From Paraburkholderia sp041321145 (GTDB lineage: Bacteria; Pseudomonadota; Gammaproteobacteria; Burkholderiales; Burkholderiaceae), in contig NZ_JBGGWA010000007.1 in the NCBI RefSeq assembly GCF_041321145.1, positions 248,001 through 312,000 of the forward strand: a stretch of 64,000 nt of DNA, read 5' to 3'. The notes under the pieces were generated by a model. That model saw only the letters and a list, made by a program, of their open reading frames with translations, did no database searches and had not been told where the DNA came from. The translations under genes and the position numbers were made by a program. The first letter of the stretch is position 1; every line of letters starts with the position of its first letter. Positions 26,361 through 35,083 of the stretch are shown here, piece after piece.

Positions 26361-28322
26361 TCAACGTTGTGCAATCAATTGCAAAATGTCGCGAGGATTG
26401 GCGGGCTTAGTCAAGTGATGGTCAAAGCCTGCCTCTCTCGAACGCGCGCGGTCCTCTGGCTGACCGTACCCGGTGTGCGCGATCATCAGGGCCTCCTGGC
26501 ATCCCGGAAGCGAGCGAAGTCTGGACGCCAGGCTGAAACCGTCCATGTCGGGCATGCCGATATCGAGAATAAAGACGTCGTATTGGTCCTTCCCCGCTTG
26601 ATCGAGGGCGCTCGCCCCCGAATACGCGATCGTGACGGAATGACCTTCCATCTCCATGATGATCTTCAATGACACCGCGGCGTCTTCGTTATCATCGACG
26701 ATCAAAATGTGGCGGTGCGGGACGCTCGGTACAGCGGCCGGGGTGCCCCCCGAGCCTCTCTCATCGGCGGTGGTCGTCCTGTACCGCGGAAACGTGGCGG
26801 TGAACGCGCTGCCGCGGCCCGTCCCGCCGCTCTCCGCGAAGACCGATCCGCCGTGAAGCTCCACGAGGTTCCTGACGAGCGCCAAGCCGATACCCAGGCC
26901 TCCGTTGGCCCGGTCGAGAGAGCGTGCCGCCTGTGTGAAAAGCTCAAATATGCTCGGCAAGAGCTGGGCGTCGATTCCCATTCCGTCGTCTGCGATCGTC
27001 ATGCGGATAGCGGCGTCGTTCGCGACAACGGTAACGTCGATATGCCCTCCGTCGGGCGTGTATTTCGCCGCATTGTCCAACAGGTTTGCCGCGATCTGGG
27101 TCAGACGGTCAGCGTCGCCCCGGATAAGGCCGAGATCAGGCCCGCTTGTAATAGTCAGGCGCTGGCGTTTCCTGTCGACGAGTTCGCGCACCTGTTCGAC
27201 CGCACGCTGTATGAACGTGGCCGGCGAAATCGCCTTCATGTCCAGTTGTATGAGGCCGCGGGTAACCCGCGAGACGTCGAGCAGATCGCCTAGGAGGCTC
27301 GACATGTGTTCGGCCTGGCGCGAAATGAGTTCGCCCGCCTGGCGGATCCGCTCATCTTCCCCGCCGAGCATGCGCAACATCTCGCCGGCGTTGCGAATCG
27401 GCGCCAGTGGATTGCGCAATTCGTGGGCAAGCATGGCAAGGAACTCGTCCTTGCGGCGATCGGCGACCCTTGCCTGAGCCTCAAGCCGACGTTGCTCGGT
27501 CACGTCGCGCATGATGACGGCAACCCCCGTTACGATCTCATCCTCGCGCACGATCGCCGCAAAAATCGCGTCGGCCACTCGCGGGTCCGCTTCGAGGCCA
27601 CTGCAGAGATCACGGCGTACGGTTTCGCCCGAGATCACGAGGCGCAGCGCCTCGTCGACAATGTGGGGGTTGATGAAAAACTCGCGCAAAGGTCGACTGA
27701 TCGCCACGGCCGCGCTCGCCGCCAGCATGGTTTCCGCGGCACCGTTCCACGAGATCACTTCGCCCACGGGGGTAACCGACACGATCGCGTCGTGGGCATA
27801 GTGCAGCAGGTTTGCCAGGTAGTGGTCAGACGCGACGAGACGTCGGTATTCCGGCTCTTCTACCTGAGTGGTCTTCGCCAACTGCAAGGCAATCCGGCCT
27901 ACCGTCGAGCGAAAGCGCTTTTGCTGGGTAGCCGCCCGCAACGACGCCCGGATCTGTGCCGCCAGGTCAGGGCTATCGGCACCGAGAATGGCCCATCGGC
28001 CGCCCGGGGGCGCGCCGTACACCATCTCGTGCCTGAGCGCCGCTTCTGCCTCACCTGAAACAACGAACACAAAGAACGCGTAGGGGTGTTGGGCCGCCAC
28101 AGTGCGTGCAACGTTCAACGGCTCGCCGACTGTTGCAGAGGTCACGACGACGAGTGCTTCGTTGCGCACGGCGCTGTCCATCAACCGGTCGAACAGTTGC
28201 CGGACAGTGGCGACTACTGCATCAGGCGCCTGAGGCCCGCGCCGCAGAGCCGCAGCCGCACATTCGAACGCCTTGGGCGCAGTCCGCGCGTCGTCGCAAA
28301 TCAGGAAAACGTGAGCGCTCAT
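26361..28322 (-). CDS. Hybrid sensor histidine kinase/response regulator with unusual N-terminal domain
   Basis: 653 residues without membrane helices. Residues 1-140 are a domain I do not recognise (starts HVFLICDDARTAP, central VVVTSATVG and FFVFVVSG strands, pseudo-receiver-like alternation). A PAS domain spans about 165-285, HisKA has the phospho-accepting His300 (AHELRNPL), the ATPase N-box is NLLDN at 413-417 and G-boxes DDGMGI and GGLGIGLAL follow. A C-terminal receiver carries Asp587 (FILDIGMPDMDG) and Lys639. It starts 3 bases after the acyl-CoA dehydrogenase stop. The output partner is not in the window. Confidence 0.92.
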   Translation of the reverse strand: MSAHVFLICDDARTAPKAFECAAAALRRGPQAPDAVVATVRQLFDRLMDSAVRNEALVVVTSATVGEPLNVARTVAAQHPYAFFVFVVSGEAEAALRHEMVYGAPPGGRWAILGADSPDLAAQIRASLRAATQQKRFRSTVGRIALQLAKTTQVEEPEYRRLVASDHYLANLLHYAHDAIVSVTPVGEVISWNGAAETMLAASAAVAISRPLREFFINPHIVDEALRLVISGETVRRDLCSGLEADPRVADAIFAAIVREDEIVTGVAVIMRDVTEQRRLEAQARVADRRKDEFLAMLAHELRNPLAPIRNAGEMLRMLGGEDERIRQAGELISRQAEHMSSLLGDLLDVSRVTRGLIQLDMKAISPATFIQRAVEQVRELVDRKRQRLTITSGPDLGLIRGDADRLTQIAANLLDNAAKYTPDGGHIDVTVVANDAAIRMTIADDGMGIDAQLLPSIFELFTQAARSLDRANGGLGIGLALVRNLVELHGGSVFAESGGTGRGSAFTATFPRYRTTTADERGSGGTPAAVPSVPHRHILIVDDNEDAAVSLKIIMEMEGHSVTIAYSGASALDQAGKDQYDVFILDIGMPDMDGFSLASRLRSLPGCQEALMIAHTGYGQPEDRARSREAGFDHHLTKPANPRDILQLIAQR

Positions 28323-28325
28323 CGA

Positions 28326-29489
28326 TCAGATCAAGGAAAGGCCCAAGGCGCTCCGGCCGGTCCACAAGGTCAGCAGATCCGTGGTGGGCGACATGACGTG
28401 GCTTGCGCGCGCATCGCGAAGCAGGCGGGCAAGCGTGCTGTCCTCTCTGTAGGCAATGCCGCCGCATAGCGACATGGCTTCATTGGCGATATGGACTGCT
28501 GTTCGCGCAACGTCGGCCTTTGAGGCAAGGAGATACGTCAGCGCATCGGGATTCCCACTGTCGCCAAGACGCGCGGCCTCATACGCTAGCAGACGGGTTT
28601 TCTGCAACCCGGTCCAGAGTTCGCCAACCCGGTGCTGGATGATCTCGACGTCGCTCAGCGACGTTTCCGAATGCGAGTGACGGCGAGACTTCAGATGGTT
28701 CAGCGTCAGGCTCAGCGCTGCATGTGCCACACCGAGATAGGTGCCCGCCATCGCCATCAGGAAAAACGGCGCGACAACTTCAAACACGAACCAGACCTGA
28801 TCGCCCTCCTCGCCGAGGAGGCGGTCTGCGGGGACTTCCACCCCTTCGAGATGCATCGCCCTCGATGCGTTGCCGCGCATGCCGAGGCCTTTCCACGCTT
28901 TCCCCCACGTCAGCCCCTGCGTGTTCCCGTCCACCATGAGACAACTGAAGTCGCCGACAGAAGAGGGCACGCTTGCGACCGTTGATACGACGTACGAATC
29001 GGCGTGTCCGCCATTCGTAACAAACTGCTTGATGCCGTCCACGACGAGGTGGTCGTTCCTGCGATGAAGCTTCGCTTCCGGCACGAAGAAGAACGATCCG
29101 CTGCCCGACTCGGACAACGCGAGCGTTGTCAGGTGTTCGCCGGCCGCGATGGGCGCGAGATACCGGCTGTCGAGGCGGGTGTTCGCTTTGGCGGCGATCA
29201 CCGCCGTCGCGACGCAGTGCATCCCGAAGCACATGGCGGTCGATGCGCAGCCTTTGCCCAACGTTTCGGTCACCGCAACCACGCCCAGAAGCCCCTGGCC
29301 GTGACCGCCGACGCGTGTCGGCGCAGTCAGGGCGGTGAGCCGCGCGCGCTGCAGACGTTCGATGCCCTGGCGTGGCCACTCAGCATGCTCGTCAGTACTC
29401 TGCGCCGCCGGGGCGATGGTTTCGCGGCAGATTCTCCCGGCTTCGAGGTTTATCGCCTGCAACTGCGGAGAGAGAAGATGGTCCAGCAT
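28326..29489 (-). CDS. Acyl-CoA dehydrogenase-family flavoprotein
   Basis: 387 residues from the ATG at 29489, preceded by GGAG at 7 bases. Domain order is standard: N-terminal helices, the FAD/beta-domain (TTLALSESGSGSFFF, IKQFVTNGGHADSYVVS), and the C-terminal helical domain (SLSDVEIIQHRVGELWTGLQKTRLLAYEA, ending near YREDSTLARLLRDARA). Substrate is unknown. The tight linkage to a cytosolic hybrid kinase downstream is unusual for this family and hints that the kinase or the enzyme responds to a shared metabolite. Confidence 0.88.
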   Translation of the reverse strand: MLDHLLSPQLQAINLEAGRICRETIAPAAQSTDEHAEWPRQGIERLQRARLTALTAPTRVGGHGQGLLGVVAVTETLGKGCASTAMCFGMHCVATAVIAAKANTRLDSRYLAPIAAGEHLTTLALSESGSGSFFFVPEAKLHRRNDHLVVDGIKQFVTNGGHADSYVVSTVASVPSSVGDFSCLMVDGNTQGLTWGKAWKGLGMRGNASRAMHLEGVEVPADRLLGEEGDQVWFVFEVVAPFFLMAMAGTYLGVAHAALSLTLNHLKSRRHSHSETSLSDVEIIQHRVGELWTGLQKTRLLAYEAARLGDSGNPDALTYLLASKADVARTAVHIANEAMSLCGGIAYREDSTLARLLRDARASHVMSPTTDLLTLWTGRSALGLSLI

Positions 29490-29850
29490 GCTAATGCTCC
29501 AGGTAAAAAAACGGCCGTCCTCGAATCCACCTTGCCGCGTCATAGCGGGCTCGCCGTCGGGCACCTACCAGCGGCCGTGTCGAAAATTTCGCCGCTGCAT
29601 TCGACTTACGTTCAGATCGGCCGTTCGGATGAAGCAAACAGGTTGCGTCGGTCAAAACACTGGCGCGTTCCGACCCGCGTCGGTCTTCATCGATAGCAAA
29701 TAGAAGGCCTGACTTCACATGGCCATGGCTCAACGTGCCGCGCAAAGCGCTCCGTCAACCGACAAGCCAGGCTCGCGAACTCTATCTGATAAGGACTTGC
29801 TGATGCTGCGATTCGGCAATAACTGCCGCTGGCGGGGCGCATCGTTGTTT
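29490..29850. other. Intergenic, nothing recognised
   Basis: These 361 bases lie between the ABC exporter end and the acyl-CoA dehydrogenase start, both leftward, and should hold the dehydrogenase promoter. A small CCGAC/GTCGG hairpin is the only structure seen. An 84-codon minus-strand ORF (29491-29745) has no recognisable motif and atypical composition. Confidence 0.4.
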
Positions 29851-31689
29851 TTACCTTTGTCCGTGCAATTCCATTGCCGGTGCTCGTTTGCGCTGGCGCG
29901 CGAGCGTCTCGCGATAGATGCCGGGTATGGCTGCCAGCTCAGCCGGCGAGCCGTCTTGCACCACTCGGCCCCGATCGATCACCACAATGCGATCGAAGGT
30001 CTGAAGGGTGGAGAGGCGGTGAGCGATGGCCACGACCGTGCGGTTTTTCATCAGCCTTTCAAGGGCTGACTGAATGGCGAGCTCGGAGGCGGTGTCGAGC
30101 GCCGAGGTCGCTTCATCGAGCAACAGGATCGGCGAGTCTTTGAGAATGGCGCGCGCGATCGCGATCCGCTGCCGCTGGCCTCCCGACAGCTTCGCGCCCC
30201 GATCGCCCGCTATCGTATCGAGGCCGCCCGGCAGGGTAGCGAGGAAGTCCATGCAGTTCGCGTCCTCGCACGCGCGGCGTACTTCAGCGTCGGTCGCGTC
30301 GGGACAACCGTAGCGGATGTTATCCAGCAACGACCGGTGAAACAGGGACACGTCCTGCGGCACGACCGATATCGCGGCCTGCAGACTTTGCAGGGTGACC
30401 TGCGAGATATCCTGCCCTGAAATGCGCACGCAGCCGGACTGTGGTTCATAAAAGTACTGGATCAAAGCGAAAAAGGTCGATTTGCCGGCACCGGAAGGGC
30501 CGATCAGGCCGACCCGCTCGCCGGCGCGAATGTGCAGATTGAGTTCGCTGAGAATGGGCCGTCGTCCGGAATAGGCGAAGGTGACGTTGTCGAAGTCCAA
30601 CGTCGCTTTCTCTATGAGCAGCGGCTCCGTGTTGCCGCGCTCTGCCATCTCGTGCGGTATGAGCAGCGTCTGCGTCGCCTCGCCGAGACGGGCAACGTGC
30701 TGGGTCAGGTCGACCAGCGCGACGGCCAGATCACGGGTGCCATGAAGTATGGCAAAGCCGAGCGACCCAACCAGCACGACGTCGCCGGTAGTTGCGCGAC
30801 CCTGGCTCCACAGCAGCAGAGTCCAGCCAAGCAACCCGGCAGAGAGCAGCGTAGTGGCAGCAGAGTGCAGCAGCCGCAGCTTTTCGAGGTACCGCAGGCT
30901 CTGCGTGCGGGCAGCGCCTTCCGTTTTCAGATATTCGTCGAGCCGCCGGCACTCCATGGGCACGGCCGAGAAGGTACGCACGAGACCGATATTGCCGATG
31001 ACGTCCACCGGTTCGCCGTCGACCGACGCGGCTCGCGCGGCGAACGCCTGATGCCGCGCCGTTCCTTTGCTCGCCAGCAAAAACAGCCAGAAGGCGAGCG
31101 CGCCGGAAATCGACACCAGCGAGAGGCTCATGGGGACGCTGACAACGGCGATCATGGCGATGGCGCCCACGACGGTAAGGCACGGAGGCAGCGCGGTCCA
31201 CGCGACGGTATTTTCGATAATGTAGGCGGCGTTGGCCATCGCTGACACTCTGCTTGAGAGCACGCCGGGTTGCTTGTCCGCGAAAAACACCGGCGCGTGC
31301 GCCGTCAGATAGCCGAACATTTCGTTTCTGATATCGCCCGTGACCGCAACGAATGCGCGCGCGGCGATCCAGCCCCCGACTCGCCAGAAGAGATTGTCGG
31401 CGAGGATCAATACAACCAGTATCGCGAAGGCCCGAATCACCGTGACCGGATGCGCGCGCCCGGTGGGCAAGGCGTCGATGAGATTTTTGATTCCATACTG
31501 CGATGCCAGCGCGCAACCGACCGCAATCAGAACGCTCGCGAGCACAACGACGTGCGCGAGTTTACGCCGGCCTACATAGCGCCACAGCAGCCGGATCGGC
31601 TTTCCGGCATACCGTGAGATCTCGCGTGAGCGCCGACGCCGGCGCACACGCCCAGCGCGACTCATGTCGGCATCGTCTGCAAGTTGCAT
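29851..31689 (-). CDS. ABC exporter with fused membrane and ATPase domains (MsbA/MDR type)
   Basis: 612 residues from the ATG at 31689, with GGAG 9 bases before it; further upstream codons have no site. An Arg-rich N-terminus (VRRRRRSREISR) leads into six helices between about 30 and 310. The ATPase has Walker A GPSGAGKST, signature LSGGQRQRIAIARAIL and Walker B ILLLDEATSALD, and H-loop AHRLST. Such half-transporters dimerise and export lipids, peptides or drugs from the inner membrane. Neighbours do not fix a substrate. Confidence 0.9.
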   Translation of the reverse strand: MQLADDADMSRAGRVRRRRRSREISRYAGKPIRLLWRYVGRRKLAHVVVLASVLIAVGCALASQYGIKNLIDALPTGRAHPVTVIRAFAILVVLILADNLFWRVGGWIAARAFVAVTGDIRNEMFGYLTAHAPVFFADKQPGVLSSRVSAMANAAYIIENTVAWTALPPCLTVVGAIAMIAVVSVPMSLSLVSISGALAFWLFLLASKGTARHQAFAARAASVDGEPVDVIGNIGLVRTFSAVPMECRRLDEYLKTEGAARTQSLRYLEKLRLLHSAATTLLSAGLLGWTLLLWSQGRATTGDVVLVGSLGFAILHGTRDLAVALVDLTQHVARLGEATQTLLIPHEMAERGNTEPLLIEKATLDFDNVTFAYSGRRPILSELNLHIRAGERVGLIGPSGAGKSTFFALIQYFYEPQSGCVRISGQDISQVTLQSLQAAISVVPQDVSLFHRSLLDNIRYGCPDATDAEVRRACEDANCMDFLATLPGGLDTIAGDRGAKLSGGQRQRIAIARAILKDSPILLLDEATSALDTASELAIQSALERLMKNRTVVAIAHRLSTLQTFDRIVVIDRGRVVQDGSPAELAAIPGIYRETLARQRKRAPAMELHGQR

Positions 31690-31991
31690 CGCTTCGCGCT
31701 CCGTGACGGGGACAGGAGCGATGCCCTGAGTGCGCGACCAGATTTTTTCCAGTGCTAACGAGGGATTGGGACGATTCGCTCCCGAAGCGGAAGTGCGCAA
31801 CCGCCGTGCCACAAAATCGCCCCCGTCGCGAAGGCCACACGCCGGGCGCCCGCGATCAGACCGAAAACGCCGGGCAGGGCATCGATGCATCCGGCGCCGC
31901 CCAGATGGCGCTCGGAAAGTGCCCGCGTTCGGCCCAATACGACCGGAAGCCGACAGCGGGTCTTCACACGGGCGCGTCGGTCAGGCCGTCT
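31690..31991. other. Intergenic, weak ORF only
   Basis: These 302 bases lie upstream of the exporter and downstream of the binding-protein gene. A 70-codon minus-strand frame (31755-31967) shows no recognisable family. No terminator with a T-run was seen after the binding-protein gene. Confidence 0.35.
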
Positions 31992-32774
31992 TCACTGGCC
32001 GTAGACGTCGAAGTCGAAATACTTCTTCGCGATCCTGTCGTACGTACCATCCGCACGCGTGTCGGCGATCGCCTTGTCGATCTTCGCCTTCAGGTCGGTG
32101 TCTTCCTTGCGCAAACCGATCGCGGTACCGCTTCCCAGCGTCTTCGCGTCGTAAAGCGCATTGCCGGCAAACGCGAAGTCCTTGCCTCGCGGCGTCCGCA
32201 GGAATCCGACGTCAGCCTGCACTGCGTTCTGCAGCGATCCGTCGATGCGGCCGGCGATCAGGTCCGAGTACACGAGATCCTGATCCTGGTAAGCAACGAT
32301 CACCGCGCCGGCCGGCGCCCAGTATGTCTTCGCATAAGTTTCCTGGATCGAGCCCTGCTCGACACCGATTCGCTTGCCCTTCAGCGCTTCCGGCGTCGGC
32401 ATGATGGCCGCCCCCTTCTTCGCGACGAGGCGGGTCGGGATACGGAACACCTTCGACGAGAACGCGATCTGCGCCTGACGCGCCGGCGTCATCGACATCG
32501 TCGATAGCACGCCGTCGAACTTGCGCCCCTTCAGCGCGGGAATCATCCCGTCGAAGGAGTTTTCAACCCACACGCAATTTGCGTTCAGGCGACGGCAGAT
32601 CTCGTTGCCCAGGTCGATGTCGAAGCCGACGAGCTTGCCGTCGGCGGATTTCGATTCGAACGGCGGATAGCTCGGATCGACACCGAACCGCACGGTTGAC
32701 GCATCCTTCGCCATTGCGCTGCAGGAGGATACGGCCAATAGCGCAATCGTCAGGTTTGCAAGCAGGGATTTCAT
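31992..32774 (-). CDS. Periplasmic basic-amino-acid binding protein (ArgT/HisJ family)
   Basis: 260 residues with a cleavable signal (MKSLLANLTIALLAVSSCSAMA). The mature protein opens VRFGVDPSYPPFESKSADG and has GFDIDLGNEICRRLNANC, FDGMIPALKGRKFDGVLS and IGVEQGSIQETYAK, the pattern of lysine/arginine/ornithine or histidine receptors. No permease or ATPase gene is adjacent, so it must borrow transporter subunits encoded elsewhere. AGGAGAAAC precedes the start. Confidence 0.9.
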   Translation of the reverse strand: MKSLLANLTIALLAVSSCSAMAKDASTVRFGVDPSYPPFESKSADGKLVGFDIDLGNEICRRLNANCVWVENSFDGMIPALKGRKFDGVLSTMSMTPARQAQIAFSSKVFRIPTRLVAKKGAAIMPTPEALKGKRIGVEQGSIQETYAKTYWAPAGAVIVAYQDQDLVYSDLIAGRIDGSLQNAVQADVGFLRTPRGKDFAFAGNALYDAKTLGSGTAIGLRKEDTDLKAKIDKAIADTRADGTYDRIAKKYFDFDVYGQ

Positions 32775-32979
32775 GTTTCTCCTTTGTCATTTTTTTGAAC
32801 AAATGCGCGGCGTGAACGAACAAGCCTACAAATCGGCGGTAAACACCCCAGCTCGCCGGGACCCCGTTGCCGGAGCCGCACCCGGCGCGCAGCGCCCGAC
32901 ATTCGACCGCAATTCGCCTGGTCTTACAAATTCATAAAACAAATCACTTCATGCATACGGCGCATGTCAACCCGCGCCG

Positions 32980-33912
32980 TCAGCGGGCGTTGCCGTAGAG
33001 CGGCAATATGTTGGATTCGATCATCGCGATCGCCTGGATCGCCAGTCGTGACAACGTGTGCTTGCTGCTGGTCGCGATCGCAAGACGGCTCAATAGCGTC
33101 GGCTCGGTAATGCGGATCACCTGAAAGCGGCGCTTGAGTACATCGCTAGCGGTCGCGTTAAGCGAAAGCACCGCGTAGCCGATGCCTTCGTTCACGAGAT
33201 CGAGAATCGAAGTCACTGCATCGACCTCCAGTTCGATCCGCAATCGCACGCCTTGCTCCGCGGCGGCCGCCTCGATCATCCGCCTGATCGCGTGCATGCG
33301 GCCGGGAATCACAAGCGGATAACGCGTGATTTCCCGCAGCGGGATCGCGGCTAGCGGGGCGCGCGCGGTCTCGTCGTGGGGGGCGCCGCCCGCCTCGTTG
33401 TCCGGGCCGATCAGAAATAGTTCTTCGGTGAAGATGGTGCGCTTGTCGATCAACGGCGTATCAAACGTGTCGTACAGAACGGCCACGTCGATGCGGCCCA
33501 TCATCAGCCACTCGACCAGGTAGGTCGACAGGCCTTGCGCCACCGAGATCGTCGCGCCCGGAAACGAAGTGCGAAAACGCCGCACCAACTCAGGCGTGGC
33601 GACCCTGGCAAAACTCGGCGTGGCGCCAATGGCGAAATGCCCGCCAGGTGCGCCATGCAACTCGTCCAGATCCTGCGAAGCGCGCTGCACCTGCTGCAGG
33701 ATGCCCTTCGCATGCGCGAGCATGCGCTGACCGGCGGGCGTTAGCGTGACGCCGCGGCCATTGCGCTCCAGCAGCGTGTGCCGCAGTTCGACCTCCAGAT
33801 ATCGCACCAGGCGGCTCAAGGCAGGCTGGTTGGTGTCGAGCGTAATCGCGGCGCGCGTAAAGCTTCCAAGTTCGGCGACGTGAACGAAGGCTTCGAGTTG
33901 CTTCAGGTCCAT
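32980..33912 (-). CDS. LysR-family regulator of the adjacent dicarboxylate module
   Basis: 310 residues. N-terminal helix-turn-helix: MDLKQLEAFVHVAELGSFTRAA, TLDTNQPALSRLVRYLEVELRHTLLERNGRGVTLT; the rest is the two-lobed effector domain (FAIGATPSFARVATPELVRRF). The LTTR of the CynR/nac-like kind. It is divergent from the ligI-like gene with 132 bases between the starts, the classic arrangement for control of that operon, and its effector is probably a pathway intermediate (inference). Confidence 0.9.
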   Translation of the reverse strand: MDLKQLEAFVHVAELGSFTRAAITLDTNQPALSRLVRYLEVELRHTLLERNGRGVTLTPAGQRMLAHAKGILQQVQRASQDLDELHGAPGGHFAIGATPSFARVATPELVRRFRTSFPGATISVAQGLSTYLVEWLMMGRIDVAVLYDTFDTPLIDKRTIFTEELFLIGPDNEAGGAPHDETARAPLAAIPLREITRYPLVIPGRMHAIRRMIEAAAAEQGVRLRIELEVDAVTSILDLVNEGIGYAVLSLNATASDVLKRRFQVIRITEPTLLSRLAIATSSKHTLSRLAIQAIAMIESNILPLYGNAR

Positions 33913-34044
33913 TTGGCGTCAGTCATGCGAAATTCACATATCAGCTAGTTGGGTATCGCGATTGTAGCGAGCCACGCTCGCGGCCACAATGCGGGCAACC
34001 AGAGAAAGCTGCGCGCTGCGGCAACGACATCGAGACGACGCCTC

Positions 34045-34908
34045 ATGAAATCCTGCCTGCCGCCAGATCCGCATCCCCTACGCCCCGCCCAGCGCCTGCC
34101 CGTCGGCGCCTGCGACGCGCACTGCCACGTGTTCGGGCCGGCCGACGTCTTTCCGTATGCGCCGGAGCGCAGCTATACGCCGCCGGACGCGCCTTTCGAG
34201 CGCCTTGTTTCGCTGCACGATTTCCTCGGCGCGAGCCGCGGCGTGATCGTGCAGGCAAGTTGCCACGGCACCGACAACACCGCGATGCTGGATGCGATTG
34301 CACACGGCAACGGCCGCTATCGCGGCGTCGCAATCGTCGACGGCGCCGTTACCGACGAACAATTGGCCGATCTCGATGCGCGCGGCGTGCGCGGCGTGCG
34401 CTTCAATTTCGTCGCTCATCTGGGCGGTGCGCCCGATCTCGACGTATTCGACCGTGTGCTCGAACGTATCGAGCGGCTCGGCTGGCACGTCGTCCTGCAT
34501 CTCGACGCGCAGGACATTCTGCAATACGCCGAGCGGATTGCGCGCATCAAGGTGCCGTTCGTGATCGACCACATGGGCCGCGTGCGCGCGGAAGCCGGAC
34601 TTGAGCAGCAGCCATTCAGGCAACTGCTCGAACTCATGCGCAATCCGCTCGCATGGGTCAAAGTGTGCGGGGCCGAGCGGGTGTCCGCAGGCCGCCGTCC
34701 TTTCGACGATGCGATCCCGTTCGCGCGCACGCTGATCGAAGCCGCCCCCGACCGCGTGCTGTGGGGTACCGACTGGCCGCACCCGAACATCAGCAAGGAC
34801 ATGCCGAATGACGGCGAACTGGTCGATTTGCTGTTCCGCTTCTGCCCGGACGCGGCGCTGCGCGAAAAGCTGCTCGTCACGAACCCGGCACGGCTTTACG
34901 GATTCTGA
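34045..34908 (+). CDS. ligI: 2-pyrone-4,6-dicarboxylate lactonase-like amidohydrolase
   Basis: 287 residues from the ATG at 34045. It follows LigI closely in its landmarks: DAHCHVFGP (metal-binding HxH), VIVQASCHGTDN, LDAIAHGNGRYRG, RFNFV, VIDHMGR, VLWGTDWPHPN with the catalytic Asp, and LVTNPARLYG at the end. LigI opens the lactone of 2-pyrone-4,6-dicarboxylate to 4-oxalomesaconate. The presence of LigJ and LigK genes in the same stretch strongly supports this assignment. First gene of the rightward cluster. Confidence 0.85.
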   Translation: MKSCLPPDPHPLRPAQRLPVGACDAHCHVFGPADVFPYAPERSYTPPDAPFERLVSLHDFLGASRGVIVQASCHGTDNTAMLDAIAHGNGRYRGVAIVDGAVTDEQLADLDARGVRGVRFNFVAHLGGAPDLDVFDRVLERIERLGWHVVLHLDAQDILQYAERIARIKVPFVIDHMGRVRAEAGLEQQPFRQLLELMRNPLAWVKVCGAERVSAGRRPFDDAIPFARTLIEAAPDRVLWGTDWPHPNISKDMPNDGELVDLLFRFCPDAALREKLLVTNPARLYGF

Positions 34909-35017
34909 GCGAGCCGTGCGCTTCACTAACTTTTGAACTGCCACGCCACGAATGGCAGTCAGGCGGAAATCCGGAACCGACTGGTTTTCCGCCCATCGTT
35001 CAAATCAGGAGACAAGC

Positions 35018-35083
35018 ATGACCGAAATGCATCGCCACGCGGCCAATGCGGCCCCTTCGGCCGCCCGGAGAGCCGCGCCATGA
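35018..35083 (+). CDS. 21-codon leader ORF coupled to dctA
   Basis: A strong AGGAG (35007-35011) sits 6 bases before an ATG at 35018. The frame (starts MTEMHRHAA, Ala/Arg-rich) ends at a TGA that overlaps the dctA ATG (35080-35083, ATGA). The best ribosome site in this leader therefore serves the small ORF, and dctA would be read by re-initiation. It may be a regulatory leader peptide or merely the previous dctA start after a frameshift. Too short for composition tests. Confidence 0.5.
   Translation: MTEMHRHAANAAPSAARRAAP

Noticed and set aside
31755..31967. 70-codon minus-strand ORF upstream of the ABC exporter
   Set aside because: No ribosome site, no recognisable motif; treated as non-coding.
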